Shown in pieces: positions 8,477 to 16,469 of a stretch of DNA of 64,000 bases. Position 1 is the first letter of the stretch, and each line of letters begins with the position of its first letter. The notes beneath the pieces are model-generated. The model ran no database searches and was not told where the DNA came from. It was given only the letters and a program-made list of their open reading frames with translations. A program made the position numbers and the translations under genes. Source of the DNA: Gemmataceae bacterium (GTDB taxonomy: Bacteria > Planctomycetota > Planctomycetia > Gemmatales > Gemmataceae). The DNA lies in assembly GCA_009692005.1 (NCBI GenBank), contig SHZZ01000003.1, forward strand, positions 62,001 to 126,000. Reading direction: 5' to 3'.

Positions 8477-9193
8477 AGCGGAAAAATCACTTGGGTGGAT
8501 GCTAAGGTCATGCAACGCAGAGGCCATTACCACGCCATCCACGCCGGCAGCCTGAGCCAGTGATAAGTCCTGGGCGCTCTTTACCCCGCCGCCCGCGAAA
8601 ACTTGAATCCCGGGAAATTGCCCTTTCAAACGGGAGCACAATTCCAACGAGCCCAACCCCGCGCCCATGCCCACACGAGCGACATCCAGAACAAGAAATT
8701 GCCTTACACCCATGCTCGCCGCCTTCTCCACGATTTCCCATGGGGTTTCGCAATCCCAACCGGCATGCCGGACCATCGGCTGGCCATTGCGCAAATCGAG
8801 GGAAAAGGTCAGGCGGTGGGAAAATTCGGCCAAGGCAGGCGCTAAACCCCGCGGATCGCTCCAGGTTTCGTACCCCGCGATGAGTTGACAGGGTTTCACC
8901 GGTTCCAAGAAACGAAGCGATTCCAGATCCTTGGCTCCTGCATCTAGCCACAACTTACATCCTAATTCTTTTATTTCGTGAAAAATATCGATGCAGGGAT
9001 CGCACCCGGCCAGGGCGTCCAAGTCTGCAACATAAAGATCGTCAATTCCCAGGCTTTGGAAAGCCTGGGCCACGATTATGGGATGGGCGCTGGATGCCAG
9101 GCGGGAAACGACCGGCCGATAATTTTCCCTTCTGCCGCCCACGCCTCGAACCACCTGCCCTTGCAGCAGGTCCATGGCCGCGATCAATTTCAT
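8468..9193 (-). CDS. HisA-like TIM-barrel protein linked to the H4MPT cluster
   Basis: 241 residues from the ATG at 9193. A longer reading frame runs upstream to 9613, but that part is antisense-like sequence within the pseudouridine synthase. The N-terminus IAAMDLLQGQVVRGVGGRRENYRP has the HisA catalytic Asp on strand 1 and the extended R-G-x-R-x-x-Y-R-P motif of the HisA-related group (COG1411 by recall) that travels with H4MPT genes. The second acidic site lies in FLVLDVARVG near residue 165, and the C-terminal phosphate-binding glycines are VFAGGGVKSAQD. True HisA is a histidine enzyme, but no his genes are nearby, so a cofactor-biosynthesis role is inferred. The start codon overlaps the preceding stop (ATGA at 9190-9193). 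Confidence 0.85.
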   Translation of the reverse strand: MKLIAAMDLLQGQVVRGVGGRRENYRPVVSRLASSAHPIIVAQAFQSLGIDDLYVADLDALAGCDPCIDIFHEIKELGCKLWLDAGAKDLESLRFLEPVKPCQLIAGYETWSDPRGLAPALAEFSHRLTFSLDLRNGQPMVRHAGWDCETPWEIVEKAASMGVRQFLVLDVARVGMGAGLGSLELCSRLKGQFPGIQVFAGGGVKSAQDLSLAQAAGVDGVVMASALHDLSIHPSDFSALG

Positions 9194-9942
9194 GGCGCGC
9201 CCTTTCGCTCCGGGATTTCCCCAGGTTCGGTTGCCGCCGCCAATTCCTTGGCCCAAGGAGGCCAGTAACCAGGCAGTTCCGCGGTCACCATTACCGGGGC
9301 ATACTGAATCGGGTGGTAAAAACCTAGCCGCCAGGAGTGCAAACCGACAGCCCCAAGGGGGATATCCCCGTTGGACCATTCTCGTGTCGAACCGTAAAGG
9401 TGGTCTCCCAAGACCGGCATTTCCCTGCTGGAGGCCTGAAGGCGGATTTGATGCATGCGTCCGGTTTGCAAAAGAATGGAAAACAGGGCCAGTCCATCCT
9501 GTTGGCCCAGTAAACGCACCTCCAGGCTGGCGGGCCGGGCCCCTTCCACTCCTGCCGTGCAACATTCTCCTCGCGCCTGGCCCGGGATCTTTCTTACCTG
9601 ATCTAGCCAGCAACTCCAGCCCAGGAATGATGCGGGGTCCACTTGCCCTTCCAAAAGGGCCAGGTATTCTTTGCGCACTTCGCGAAGTCGAAATTGCTCA
9701 GCAATGCGAGCCGCGGCCTTGCTGCTTTTTGCCAGGTAATGCGCGCCGGAAACCGGTCGGTCCAACCGGTGCGGGATCCCCAAATAGGGCCGCCCCTTTT
9801 TTCCGTACTTTACAATTAAATAATCTCTGGCCCAGGATTCCAAAGAAGGAATCGCCTCCGGGGCCTGCGAAGGCAAACCTGCGGGCTTCCACAAAACCAA
9901 GTTGTGGTTGTCCTCAAAAAGTATGTCGGGTGTTAAAGACAC
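9190..9942 (-). CDS. RluA-family pseudouridine synthase
   Basis: 250 residues from GTG at 9942; a TTG at 9954 is the alternative and would add four residues. The RluA pattern is clear: ILFEDNHNLVLWKPAGLPSQ near residue 6, then HRLDRPVSG with the catalytic Asp near residue 57, KEYLALLEG, and LQTGRMHQIRLQASSREMPVLGDHLYG near residue 160. There is no S4 RNA-binding domain at the N-terminus. The enzyme isomerises uridine in rRNA or tRNA; the exact site cannot be read from sequence. It lies just after the S41 protease and is translationally coupled to the HisA-like gene through a 4-base overlap, so the three are probably one transcript. Confidence 0.9.
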   Translation of the reverse strand: MSLTPDILFEDNHNLVLWKPAGLPSQAPEAIPSLESWARDYLIVKYGKKGRPYLGIPHRLDRPVSGAHYLAKSSKAAARIAEQFRLREVRKEYLALLEGQVDPASFLGWSCWLDQVRKIPGQARGECCTAGVEGARPASLEVRLLGQQDGLALFSILLQTGRMHQIRLQASSREMPVLGDHLYGSTREWSNGDIPLGAVGLHSWRLGFYHPIQYAPVMVTAELPGYWPPWAKELAAATEPGEIPERKGAP

Positions 9943-9957
9943 GCTCCGCCCCAAATT

Positions 9958-11325
9958 TCAGCCAACGGGCGGAATCAAATTCCCCAAGGCCGTCTTTTCC
10001 GCCTTACCCTTGATATATTCCACCGCCTTTTGCAGCACCCGGTCGACAAAAGGCTTTTTCCCCTTCTCCTTGGGGTTCTCCTTTGTCTCCCGCAGGATGT
10101 CCCGGTCAGCGCGATCCATCATGTACTCCAGCCGTTCCTCGTCCTTGAGAACGACTTCAAAATCCGGGTCGGGTTTCACCCCCCATTCGTCCGAATCTTT
10201 GCTTTCAGGAAAGCGGTGAATGTTTTTCCCGCTTGGCCGCCAATAGCTTGCAGTGGTGAGTTTCAGGGCGCTGGCTTTGTTCTCCATATCGATGAGGTTT
10301 TGTACGCTGCCTTTGCCAAAACTTCTCTCGCCCACGATTATGGCTCGGTTGTTATCCTGCAAGCAGGCAGCGAGAATTTCGCTGGCGCTGGCGCTGTAAC
10401 GGTTGATCAGCACCGCAATGGGATATTTTTCAGCCGGCAGCAAAAAAGTCCCTTCCGGCTTGGCCTCGATCACATCCTCGGGTTGAAAGCGGCTGCGGGT
10501 GCTGACGATTTTTCCCTCAGTGAGGAAAAAGTCCGCGATCTCCACTGCCGAGCGCAGCAACCCGCCCGGGTTGTTTCGCAAGTCGATGATCAACCCTTTC
10601 ATCCCTTCTTTTTGCAGCTCCACCAGAACCTGGCGCACTTCCGCTGAGGCCGTCTCCGAGAAGGTGATAATGCGCAGGTAGCCAATCTTACTTTCCCGGT
10701 CGAGGAAAACATCCCAATCCTTGTTGCTTTTCCGCTTATCCCCACGGACACTTTGCACCTTGATGATGGCCCTGAGGACGACCACCTCCAACGGTACCTT
10801 TCCCCCTTCATGCAAAACAGTCAGGGAGATGGGGGTATCCGGGTCGCCCTGGATCATATCCACGGCTTCGTCCATGCGCATGCCTTCGGTTGTTTTGCCA
10901 TCGATTTTCAGAATGGCGTCACCAGCAAGAATACCGGCCTCGTAAGCCGGGGACCCGGCCATGGGACTTATGACGGTAAGTTGACCTCGGTTGGCCCGAT
11001 CATAACCAACTTCAATGCCAATGCCGCCAAATTTTCCCTTGCTCGAACGATTGAATTGTCGCAAGTCGCGTTTGTTAATAAAGGAAGAATGTGGGTCAAG
11101 CCTTTCCAACCCGCCATTGATCATATCCTCGACTAATTTTCTTTCGCCCTCAGGAGAAACTTCCTTGACATAGCGGTTGCGGACCTCGTGGAGAACATCC
11201 ACCACTAGCCTGACGAGTTCATAATCCCGGTCATTTTCCCTGGAAGGCGCCGTGGACACGACGGATAGCCCCAGCAGGGAGACGCCGACTATTCCCAAAA
11301 TCCAGGCTAAATTTCTTCGCGACAT
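9958..11325 (-). CDS. ctpA: S41-family carboxyl-terminal processing protease
   Basis: 455 residues from the ATG at 11325, preceded by GAGG. A single N-terminal hydrophobic segment (residues 5-22) anchors or exports the protein. A PDZ domain covers about residues 95-180 (KFGGIGIEVGYD ... SPAYEAGILAGDAILKIDGK). The catalytic part has GLIIDLRNNPGG near residue 245, the Ser nucleophile in NRYSASASEILA and the general-base Lys in GERSFGKGSVQ. CtpA-type enzymes trim or degrade periplasmic proteins from their C-termini. The C-terminal 60 residues form a charged helical tail. It heads the minus-strand run protease, pseudouridine synthase, HisA-like protein. Confidence 0.93.
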   Translation of the reverse strand: MSRRNLAWILGIVGVSLLGLSVVSTAPSRENDRDYELVRLVVDVLHEVRNRYVKEVSPEGERKLVEDMINGGLERLDPHSSFINKRDLRQFNRSSKGKFGGIGIEVGYDRANRGQLTVISPMAGSPAYEAGILAGDAILKIDGKTTEGMRMDEAVDMIQGDPDTPISLTVLHEGGKVPLEVVVLRAIIKVQSVRGDKRKSNKDWDVFLDRESKIGYLRIITFSETASAEVRQVLVELQKEGMKGLIIDLRNNPGGLLRSAVEIADFFLTEGKIVSTRSRFQPEDVIEAKPEGTFLLPAEKYPIAVLINRYSASASEILAACLQDNNRAIIVGERSFGKGSVQNLIDMENKASALKLTTASYWRPSGKNIHRFPESKDSDEWGVKPDPDFEVVLKDEERLEYMMDRADRDILRETKENPKEKGKKPFVDRVLQKAVEYIKGKAEKTALGNLIPPVG

Positions 11326-11477
11326 CGAGGGAACCTCAAGAGAAAAAGCCAATCAAAACCAGGGGATTACCTGGCTGGATAGAGAATTGTAGCCAAGAAC
11401 CGGTGAAAAAGGGGAGGGGAGAATACTCGGGAAATTTGGGCTGGAAAAAATTAAACTGGGTACAAGGGCTTATTTAG

Positions 11478-11506
11478 TTGACAGGGTTAACCAATCCGCC
11501 TATCTT
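11478..11506 (+). promoter_or_regulatory. Sigma-70-type promoter for the TIGR03000 gene
   Basis: TTGACA at 11478-11483 is a perfect -35 box; 17 bases later TATCTT at 11501-11506 matches the -10 at 4 of 6 positions. It lies 76 bases before the start at 11582, in a gene-free, AT-rich stretch. Confidence 0.65.
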
Positions 11507-11581
11507 GTGAAATCAGTAGAGTTCACTTGCGGTGTAATAGGAAATTTTCCCTATTCCCCCTAATTGTTTGAGGAGTCTTAC

Positions 11582-12184
11582 ATGTATAGCGTTGTCTTGG
11601 CCACCATGATGGCAACCAGCACCAATACCCCAGATTGCTGGAAAAAATATTGCTCCCCTCCCCCCAGGGTTTATAGCTGTGGCGGGTGCAATGGGTGCTA
11701 TGGGTACACCTATTCTTATTATCGACCGGTTTCCTATGTTGCTTACTCCTGCTACGGCTGCAGGGGCGTGCCCGTGGTGACCTATTCCTGCGCTGGCTGC
11801 TTTGGCGGGGTGCCACAATACAGACCAGTTACTCCGCCTCCTTTTCAAACGCCAATGCCCAAGGCTCCTCAAGCGACACCCAAGCCCGCGTTACCTTCTC
11901 CAAGCCAATCCTCAAGCAACTCGAACCAGGCGACCGTGGTTTTCAAAGCGCCCCTGGACATTCAGATTTCCCTGGGTGAAATCTTGATTCAACGGTCTTC
12001 TGAAGAGGAAGTGCATGTCACTCCCGCTTTGGAAAATGGAAAAAACTACAGCTACTCCTTCAAAGCCACCCGCAAGGGTGATGATTCTGAGGTTTCTGTT
12101 ACCAAGAAAGTGGAAGTGAAACCGGGCGCGACCGTGGTCGTGGAATTCCGGGAATTCCCCACCATCAGCACTGTAGCCCGTTAA
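11582..12184 (+). CDS. Cys/Tyr-rich envelope protein with C-terminal TIGR03000-type domain
   Basis: 200 residues from the ATG at 11582, with GAGGAG upstream. Residues about 15-75 are rich in Cys, Gly and Tyr and contain three spaced YSCxGC units (YSCGGC, YSCYGC, YSCAGC). A Pro/Ser/Gln-rich linker follows (residues 80-115). The C-terminal 80 residues (VVFKAPLDIQISLGE through KPGATVVVEFREF) match the planctomycete TIGR03000 pattern, an Ig-like beta module often seen in several copies per genome. No function is established; an envelope or cell-surface role is inferred from the composition. A clear promoter and an intrinsic terminator bracket it, so it is a single-gene transcript. Confidence 0.85.
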   Translation: MYSVVLATMMATSTNTPDCWKKYCSPPPRVYSCGGCNGCYGYTYSYYRPVSYVAYSCYGCRGVPVVTYSCAGCFGGVPQYRPVTPPPFQTPMPKAPQATPKPALPSPSQSSSNSNQATVVFKAPLDIQISLGEILIQRSSEEEVHVTPALENGKNYSYSFKATRKGDDSEVSVTKKVEVKPGATVVVEFREFPTISTVAR

Positions 12185-12201
12185 TCGCTGTAGATTTCAG
12201 G

Positions 12202-12234
12202 GGCCGGCCTCAGGCAATGAGGCCGGCCTTTTTT
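12202..12234 (+). terminator. Intrinsic terminator after the TIGR03000 gene
   Basis: A perfect 11-bp GC-rich stem (GGCCGGCCTCA / TGAGGCCGGCC) with loop GGCAA, followed by six T at 12229-12234. It overlaps the last bases of the convergent Nudix-MBL gene. Confidence 0.92.
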
Positions 12235-13735
12235 ATTCCACGAGTTCCCAACTCTCCTGACCGCCATCACTCAGGCAACGAACCTGGCCCTCTTCCAATA
12301 ACTTGATAAGCCCGCCCTGGACTTGTTTACTTGCCGCCGGAAGCAAGGGGGAAGACAGTCCGCGGTAAATGTCCTTGGCCAGAATGGCCACAGTGGCCCG
12401 GCCCCGGGAAAGCCGTTCCAACAAGGCCTGTTCCCGCTTTTCCCGATGTTCAAGTCCCTTGAGGATTTCCTCCCGTACCAAGAGTGTGGGAGGCCCGTGA
12501 AAGGGAAACAACATTTTCGCCTCAAGCTCCAGCGCCTTCTTCAGTGAATTCAGGTATGTGGCCAGATGACCTTCGGGCGGGCCAACCACAATGCTAGTCA
12601 CAGTGGAAACCAAATCTCCAGCCACCAGGCAACCGCTTTGCTCATTGAAAAATATTAAATGGCCAGGGGCATGGCCGGGGGTGTGAATTACGCGCCAATT
12701 CCTCCAGGCGCCATTGGGTAATTCCAATACCTCCCCATCCTGGAGCGTTCGGGAAATCGTTACGGTGTTTTTCAGCAATTGACGGGTAAGCTCATGCGCC
12801 CAGACCGGGACTTTTTCCTTTTCACCAAGATATCTCGCCTGAGAGACATGATCGGGATGATGGTGGGTTAGAAGAATGGCCGCCAACCTGTGGCCCTGAT
12901 TTTTTCTGGCTTGAAGGGCATTGTCAATCGCAGCCAGACCCGATTCATCCAAGGGCCCTGGGTCAACAAGGAAAAAATCCTCCCTGCCCAGGAGGTAGAC
13001 ATTTCCCGCCTGGGGCATTCCAGGGCCTGGGCAAACCACCGGCACAAGCTGAACATCTGGATAAAAGCGGATAGGGTCCTTTTGGGAATCGATGCGATCG
13101 ACGCGCTCTTGCAACTGACCTGGCCAAGAGCCATGGGGATAACCGGCAAGAAAATCCGTCAGAGACAAGACGGGAGGCGAGAGAAGGCAGTTCCCTTGTT
13201 CCCAAAGTTGGATAAATTCCCGGGGAGTATTCCACTGGGCCTTTTGTAGTTCACCGGTGAAAATTTCGATCGATTGCCCGGCGGGCAATTGGCAGAGAAA
13301 GAACCAGGTTTGGAAGCGCAGGGGGGAAAAAATCGGGGTGACATAAACTCCCGCAGGAAGAAAATCGCTTGAACAAATCCGCAATTTTTCCTCTTCGAGA
13401 ATTTCTCGAAAGCTGATCTTCCCTTCCAGTAATTGTTTTCGCGCGGCTTGAAGCGATGGGTTGGCAACGGGGCAACTGCCCTCGCTTCCGCGGGCGATCA
13501 GCACTCCGGTTTCCTCGAATAATTCCCTGGCCGCCGCCACCCGAGCCGTGTCCCAGGCGGAATCCCCTGGCGCCAGTTGCTTGTCCTGAACATCCACCTT
13601 GCCGCCTGGAAAGGCGTAAAACCCCGGCAGGAATTTCATCTGATTGGATCGCTGCACGAGCAGGACTTTGTCACCGCCATCCGGGGAATGGAGAATTACG
13701 GCGGCGGCAGGACGAGGTTCACCCGAGGGGATCAT
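12233..13735 (-). CDS. Nudix hydrolase / metallo-beta-lactamase fusion protein
   Basis: 500 residues. Residues about 8-200 are a Nudix domain (AAAVILHSPDGG, FPGGKVD, and the Nudix box ending ARELFEETGVL). Residues about 225-430 are an MBL-fold hydrolase of the LACTB2/glyoxalase-II type: THHHPDH metal-binding motif, HTPGHAPGHL, LVAGDLVST and PFHGPP. The last 80 residues have the helical, winged-helix look of LACTB2 C-termini. Fusing a nucleotide or CoA-diphosphate hydrolase to an MBL enzyme suggests sequential cleavage of one substrate, for example an activated thioester or oligonucleotide; this is inference. It follows the response regulator by 32 bases and ends inside the terminator of the convergent gene. 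Confidence 0.88.
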   Translation of the reverse strand: MIPSGEPRPAAAVILHSPDGGDKVLLVQRSNQMKFLPGFYAFPGGKVDVQDKQLAPGDSAWDTARVAAARELFEETGVLIARGSEGSCPVANPSLQAARKQLLEGKISFREILEEEKLRICSSDFLPAGVYVTPIFSPLRFQTWFFLCQLPAGQSIEIFTGELQKAQWNTPREFIQLWEQGNCLLSPPVLSLTDFLAGYPHGSWPGQLQERVDRIDSQKDPIRFYPDVQLVPVVCPGPGMPQAGNVYLLGREDFFLVDPGPLDESGLAAIDNALQARKNQGHRLAAILLTHHHPDHVSQARYLGEKEKVPVWAHELTRQLLKNTVTISRTLQDGEVLELPNGAWRNWRVIHTPGHAPGHLIFFNEQSGCLVAGDLVSTVTSIVVGPPEGHLATYLNSLKKALELEAKMLFPFHGPPTLLVREEILKGLEHREKREQALLERLSRGRATVAILAKDIYRGLSSPLLPAASKQVQGGLIKLLEEGQVRCLSDGGQESWELVE

Positions 13736-13767
13736 GCCCAGCCCCGTTTCCCAGAAAGGCGAACAGG

Positions 13768-14160
13768 TTATTCAGGTTGCTTATCGGGTGACGGAACCTG
13801 GAAGGCTTTTTGAACCGCCTCCAGCATTTCATTCATGGAAAATGGTTTCCGCAAATAACTGACTACTCCGAGATATTCCGCGTAGGCCTTGTGGCGCTGA
13901 CCTTCATTGGCTGTCATCATGATAAAGGGAGGGACATCGGGTTTCCCGCGAAAATGTTCCAACACCGGATAGCCGCCCATCCGCGGCATCATCATGTCCA
14001 GGATCACCAGATCGGGCCGTTGATTGTAGATTTGCTGCCTGCCTTGCACGCCGTCGCGAGCCTGCAATACCTTGTACCCCTGTTTCTCCAGGATCAAACG
14101 CAGACCTTCGTTTAGTTCTTGATCGTCATCGACCACCAAAATGGTCTTGGCATCGGACAT
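13768..14160 (-). CDS. Single-domain response regulator (receiver only)
   Basis: 130 residues from the ATG at 14160, preceded by GGAGT with good spacing; an in-frame upstream start would add eight residues without a ribosome site. The receiver residues are complete: acidic DDD at 11-13, phospho-acceptor D55 in VILDMMMP, Thr in MMTANEG and Lys in LRKPFS. No output domain follows, so it acts as a phosphotransfer element or through protein contacts. No kinase adjoins it; the nearest in the window is the c-haem sensor kinase at 21.6-23.4 kb. Downstream, 32 bases away, is the Nudix-MBL gene. Confidence 0.92.
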   Translation of the reverse strand: MSDAKTILVVDDDQELNEGLRLILEKQGYKVLQARDGVQGRQQIYNQRPDLVILDMMMPRMGGYPVLEHFRGKPDVPPFIMMTANEGQRHKAYAEYLGVVSYLRKPFSMNEMLEAVQKAFQVPSPDKQPE

Positions 14161-14344
14161 TGACTTCACTCCGTGCATTGGCAAGGAAAACCGGCAGGTG
14201 GGTTTAGGTTAGCAAGGTTTTCATCGAGTTACAAGGCAAGGGAAAAAACTGCTATAGATTCCTCGTTGCTGCCGACCGTGCAATCCTTAACATGACTTGG
14301 TCCTTTACTTACCAACCCATCCAAGGAATCAAGAGCGGGGTTTT

Positions 14345-15208
14345 ATGCGCTTTGCGGTTCTTGCCAGCGGCAGCAGCGGCAATTGTTCCCTGGTGGATAA
14401 TGGCGAGTCGGCCTTCCTGATTGACGCAGGCATCGGCCCCAGATCGCTGGAAAAAACTCTCGCCGCCATCGGCACTCCACTCGACCGCGTTCAAGGCTTG
14501 GTATTAACACACACCCATGCCGATCACTGGAATATTCGCACCATTTCCCTTTGTCTAAAAAATAACATTCCCTGGTGGTGCCATCCCCTGCACGGGCGGG
14601 AGCTTGCGCGAGTGGCGCCATTTCAGGAATTGCAAGCCGCGGGCCTGGTGCGCCATTATCAAGGGAACCCTTTTGAAACCCGCCCGGGATGGAACTGGCG
14701 GCCAATTCCTTTGGCTCACGATGCCAGCGCCACCCATGGTTTCCTGTTGCGCGTGCAAACCCAAATGGGAAACCCACGGTCCATTGGCTACCTCGCCGAC
14801 TTGGGTTCCTGGAATGATGAAACACTGGAGATCATGAAAAGCCTCGATTTGCTGGCTCTCGAGTTCAATCACGATCCTGCCATGCAAATCCAAAGCAGCC
14901 GCCCCCCCTTTTTGATTTCCCGCATCATGGGAGACCGCGGCCACCTTTCCAACCAGCAGGGGAAAACTTTTCTTTCCCGCCTGGGAACCCTGGCCTTGCC
15001 CAGGCACCTGGTGCAAATTCATTTGAGTGAAATGTGCAATCTCCCTGAACTGGCGCGAACAGCCGCCTTGGAAGCTCTGGACAAAGCGGGAGCCGACACC
15101 CAGGTGCATACGGCAACGGGAAAGTACCCTGCCCTGGTGGTGAACCTGTTGGAAAAATCGCTCTTTGCCCGGACCAGGCGGGCAACCGCGCCTGAAACCG
15201 CTTTTTAA
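14345..15208 (+). CDS. WalJ/YycJ-like MBL-fold metallo-hydrolase
   Basis: 287 residues from the ATG at 14345; an in-frame TTG at 14297 would add 16 residues unlike the family. It begins MRFAVLASGSSGNCSLVDNG, the signature of YycJ/WalJ proteins, and carries HTHADHW for metal binding near residue 59. Later LALEFNHD, RGHLSNQQG and IHLSEMCN line up with the family's metal ligands and C-terminal His. Homologues are proposed exonucleases linked to DNA repair and cell-wall control, usually beside WalK/WalR, but no such pair is here. A 57-residue gene follows 10 bases later. Confidence 0.87.
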   Translation: MRFAVLASGSSGNCSLVDNGESAFLIDAGIGPRSLEKTLAAIGTPLDRVQGLVLTHTHADHWNIRTISLCLKNNIPWWCHPLHGRELARVAPFQELQAAGLVRHYQGNPFETRPGWNWRPIPLAHDASATHGFLLRVQTQMGNPRSIGYLADLGSWNDETLEIMKSLDLLALEFNHDPAMQIQSSRPPFLISRIMGDRGHLSNQQGKTFLSRLGTLALPRHLVQIHLSEMCNLPELARTAALEALDKAGADTQVHTATGKYPALVVNLLEKSLFARTRRATAPETAF

Positions 15209-15218
15209 GGAACACAGG

Positions 15219-15392
15219 ATGACGACCGAACAACTCTTGGCCAAGCTGTATGAATTGAGAAAAGATTTCCAGGACGAAGAGGAATGTCCGGAATACCTGG
15301 CTTTGCACCATGCCTTCTTGTTCATTTCCTACAACATGGATGCCTTCAAGAAATATTGCAAGGAAGCCCTGGGGGAAAAACAGGATAAATAG
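15219..15392 (+). CDS. Small acidic protein of unknown function
   Basis: 57 residues from the ATG at 15219, with AAGG eight bases upstream. The sequence is helical and charged (EQLLAKLYELRKDFQDEEECPEYLA) with two Cys (in EEECPE and KKYCKE), and it has no signal peptide. It lies 10 bases after the WalJ-like gene and is probably translated from the same message. No known family is recognised; the tidy spacing, ribosome site and amino-acid composition argue that it is real. Confidence 0.6.
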   Translation: MTTEQLLAKLYELRKDFQDEEECPEYLALHHAFLFISYNMDAFKKYCKEALGEKQDK

Positions 15393-15553
15393 CCGCCCCG
15401 GATCACCCTGTCTGCCCGGCTCACCATTTTTTCCCCTTTTTTCTGCCAATTTCCCCCTGGACAAACCCTCTCTGGCAAGGCATAGAGCCCCCTTGGAATT
15501 TTCTCCCCGGTTCCCTTGGGGAAGGGTGGGGATTATTGATGGGGGATTCTTTT

Positions 15554-16069
15554 ATGATTATTCGAAAGGCGCTCCTGGTTTGTTGCCTGACCGGGCTTAC
15601 TGCCCTGGACTCTTGGGGCGAACCCACTCCGGCCAACACTTCAGCGGCCAAACCCGCCGCCTGGTGGAACCCGTTCGGCTCAAAGAAGGACGGCGCCGCC
15701 GAGGTGGAAGTCAAAGACAAGGAATCGATTCAAAAATCCGTGGCTGGCGAACAGCACCGCAAGATCCTGGCCCGTGAGGAAAAGGCCTACTTCCGCAGGT
15801 TGGAAGCATGCGACCGTCTGATGCAAATTGCCATTAAGAAGAACGACATGGAAACCCAGACCAAGATCCTTTCCTTGCAGGAAAGGATTCAACAGGTCTA
15901 CTCGCGGAAGACGGCAAATCTGCCGGTGCCGGCGCAATACCCCGCGACGCCCAACCTGGAATCACCTGAGGACTTGAAATCCGAAGCGCTCAAACTGCTG
16001 GGTCCCGATGCCGGGGAAACCGGTAATATTCTCAGCCCGGCGGACAGAAAAGGCGGAAACCAGCCATGA
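15554..16069 (+). CDS. Secreted protein of unknown function
   Basis: 171 residues from ATG at 15554; an ATG at 15539 would add five residues. An N-terminal signal peptide (MIIRKALLVCCLTGLTALDSWG) is followed by an Ala/Pro stretch, then a helical, charged middle (residues about 60-130: QHRKILAREEKAYFRRLEACDRLM) that could form a coiled coil, and a Pro-rich tail. No family is recognised. The stop overlaps the start of the lipoprotein gene (ATGA), so the two are co-translated and their products probably work together at the envelope. Confidence 0.7.
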   Translation: MIIRKALLVCCLTGLTALDSWGEPTPANTSAAKPAAWWNPFGSKKDGAAEVEVKDKESIQKSVAGEQHRKILAREEKAYFRRLEACDRLMQIAIKKNDMETQTKILSLQERIQQVYSRKTANLPVPAQYPATPNLESPEDLKSEALKLLGPDAGETGNILSPADRKGGNQP

Positions 16070-16314
16070 AGAAAACCATCCTGACTCTTTGCCTCTGCAC
16101 TTTGGGACTGACGGGCTGCGTCACGCTGCCCGAATGGGACCAGGCCCCATCCAAACAAGAGGTGGAAAAGACTCGCGGTTTGGGGAATGATAAAATCCCC
16201 GTAACGGTGGAGCAAATCACCGAGGAAAACTCCGCCAGGCAATTGATTCAACTGACAGAGGAAATCAGCCGAGCTGAACGCGAGCCGGTGTTATCCTCGC
16301 CGGAAAACAACTAG
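16066..16314 (+). CDS. Small lipoprotein
   Basis: 82 residues. The signal peptide MKKTILTLCLCTLGLTGC ends in a lipobox (LTGC, lipidated Cys at 18), so the mature protein is about 65 residues, hydrophilic and acidic, with probable helices (EQITEENSARQLIQLTEE). Translation is coupled to the secreted protein upstream by a 4-base overlap. An intrinsic terminator 38 bases after the stop closes the unit. No known family is recognised. Confidence 0.75.
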   Translation: MKKTILTLCLCTLGLTGCVTLPEWDQAPSKQEVEKTRGLGNDKIPVTVEQITEENSARQLIQLTEEISRAEREPVLSSPENN

Positions 16315-16351
16315 GCGCCCAAGCTTCCTTCAACTGATACTTATTATTTGC

Positions 16352-16377
16352 ACCCGGTGCGCAAGCGCCGGGTTTTT
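16352..16377 (+). terminator. Intrinsic terminator after the lipoprotein gene
   Basis: A 9-bp stem (ACCCGGTGC / GCGCCGGGT, one G-T pair) with GCAA tetraloop, followed by TTTTT. It ends the two-gene secreted protein-lipoprotein unit. Confidence 0.85.
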
Positions 16378-16469
16378 CTTTTGCAGGCTGAAGCCTGGCG
16401 TTTCCAGAAGGAAAACGACGGGGCCGCGAGGCTTTTTTGCCCGGCAGAGGTAAGATCTTCCCGCCAGGA

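Noticed and set aside
9194-9613. N-terminal extension of the HisA-like frame
   Set aside because: It overlaps the pseudouridine synthase in another frame and lacks HisA features; the ATG at 9193 starts exactly at the family N-terminus.
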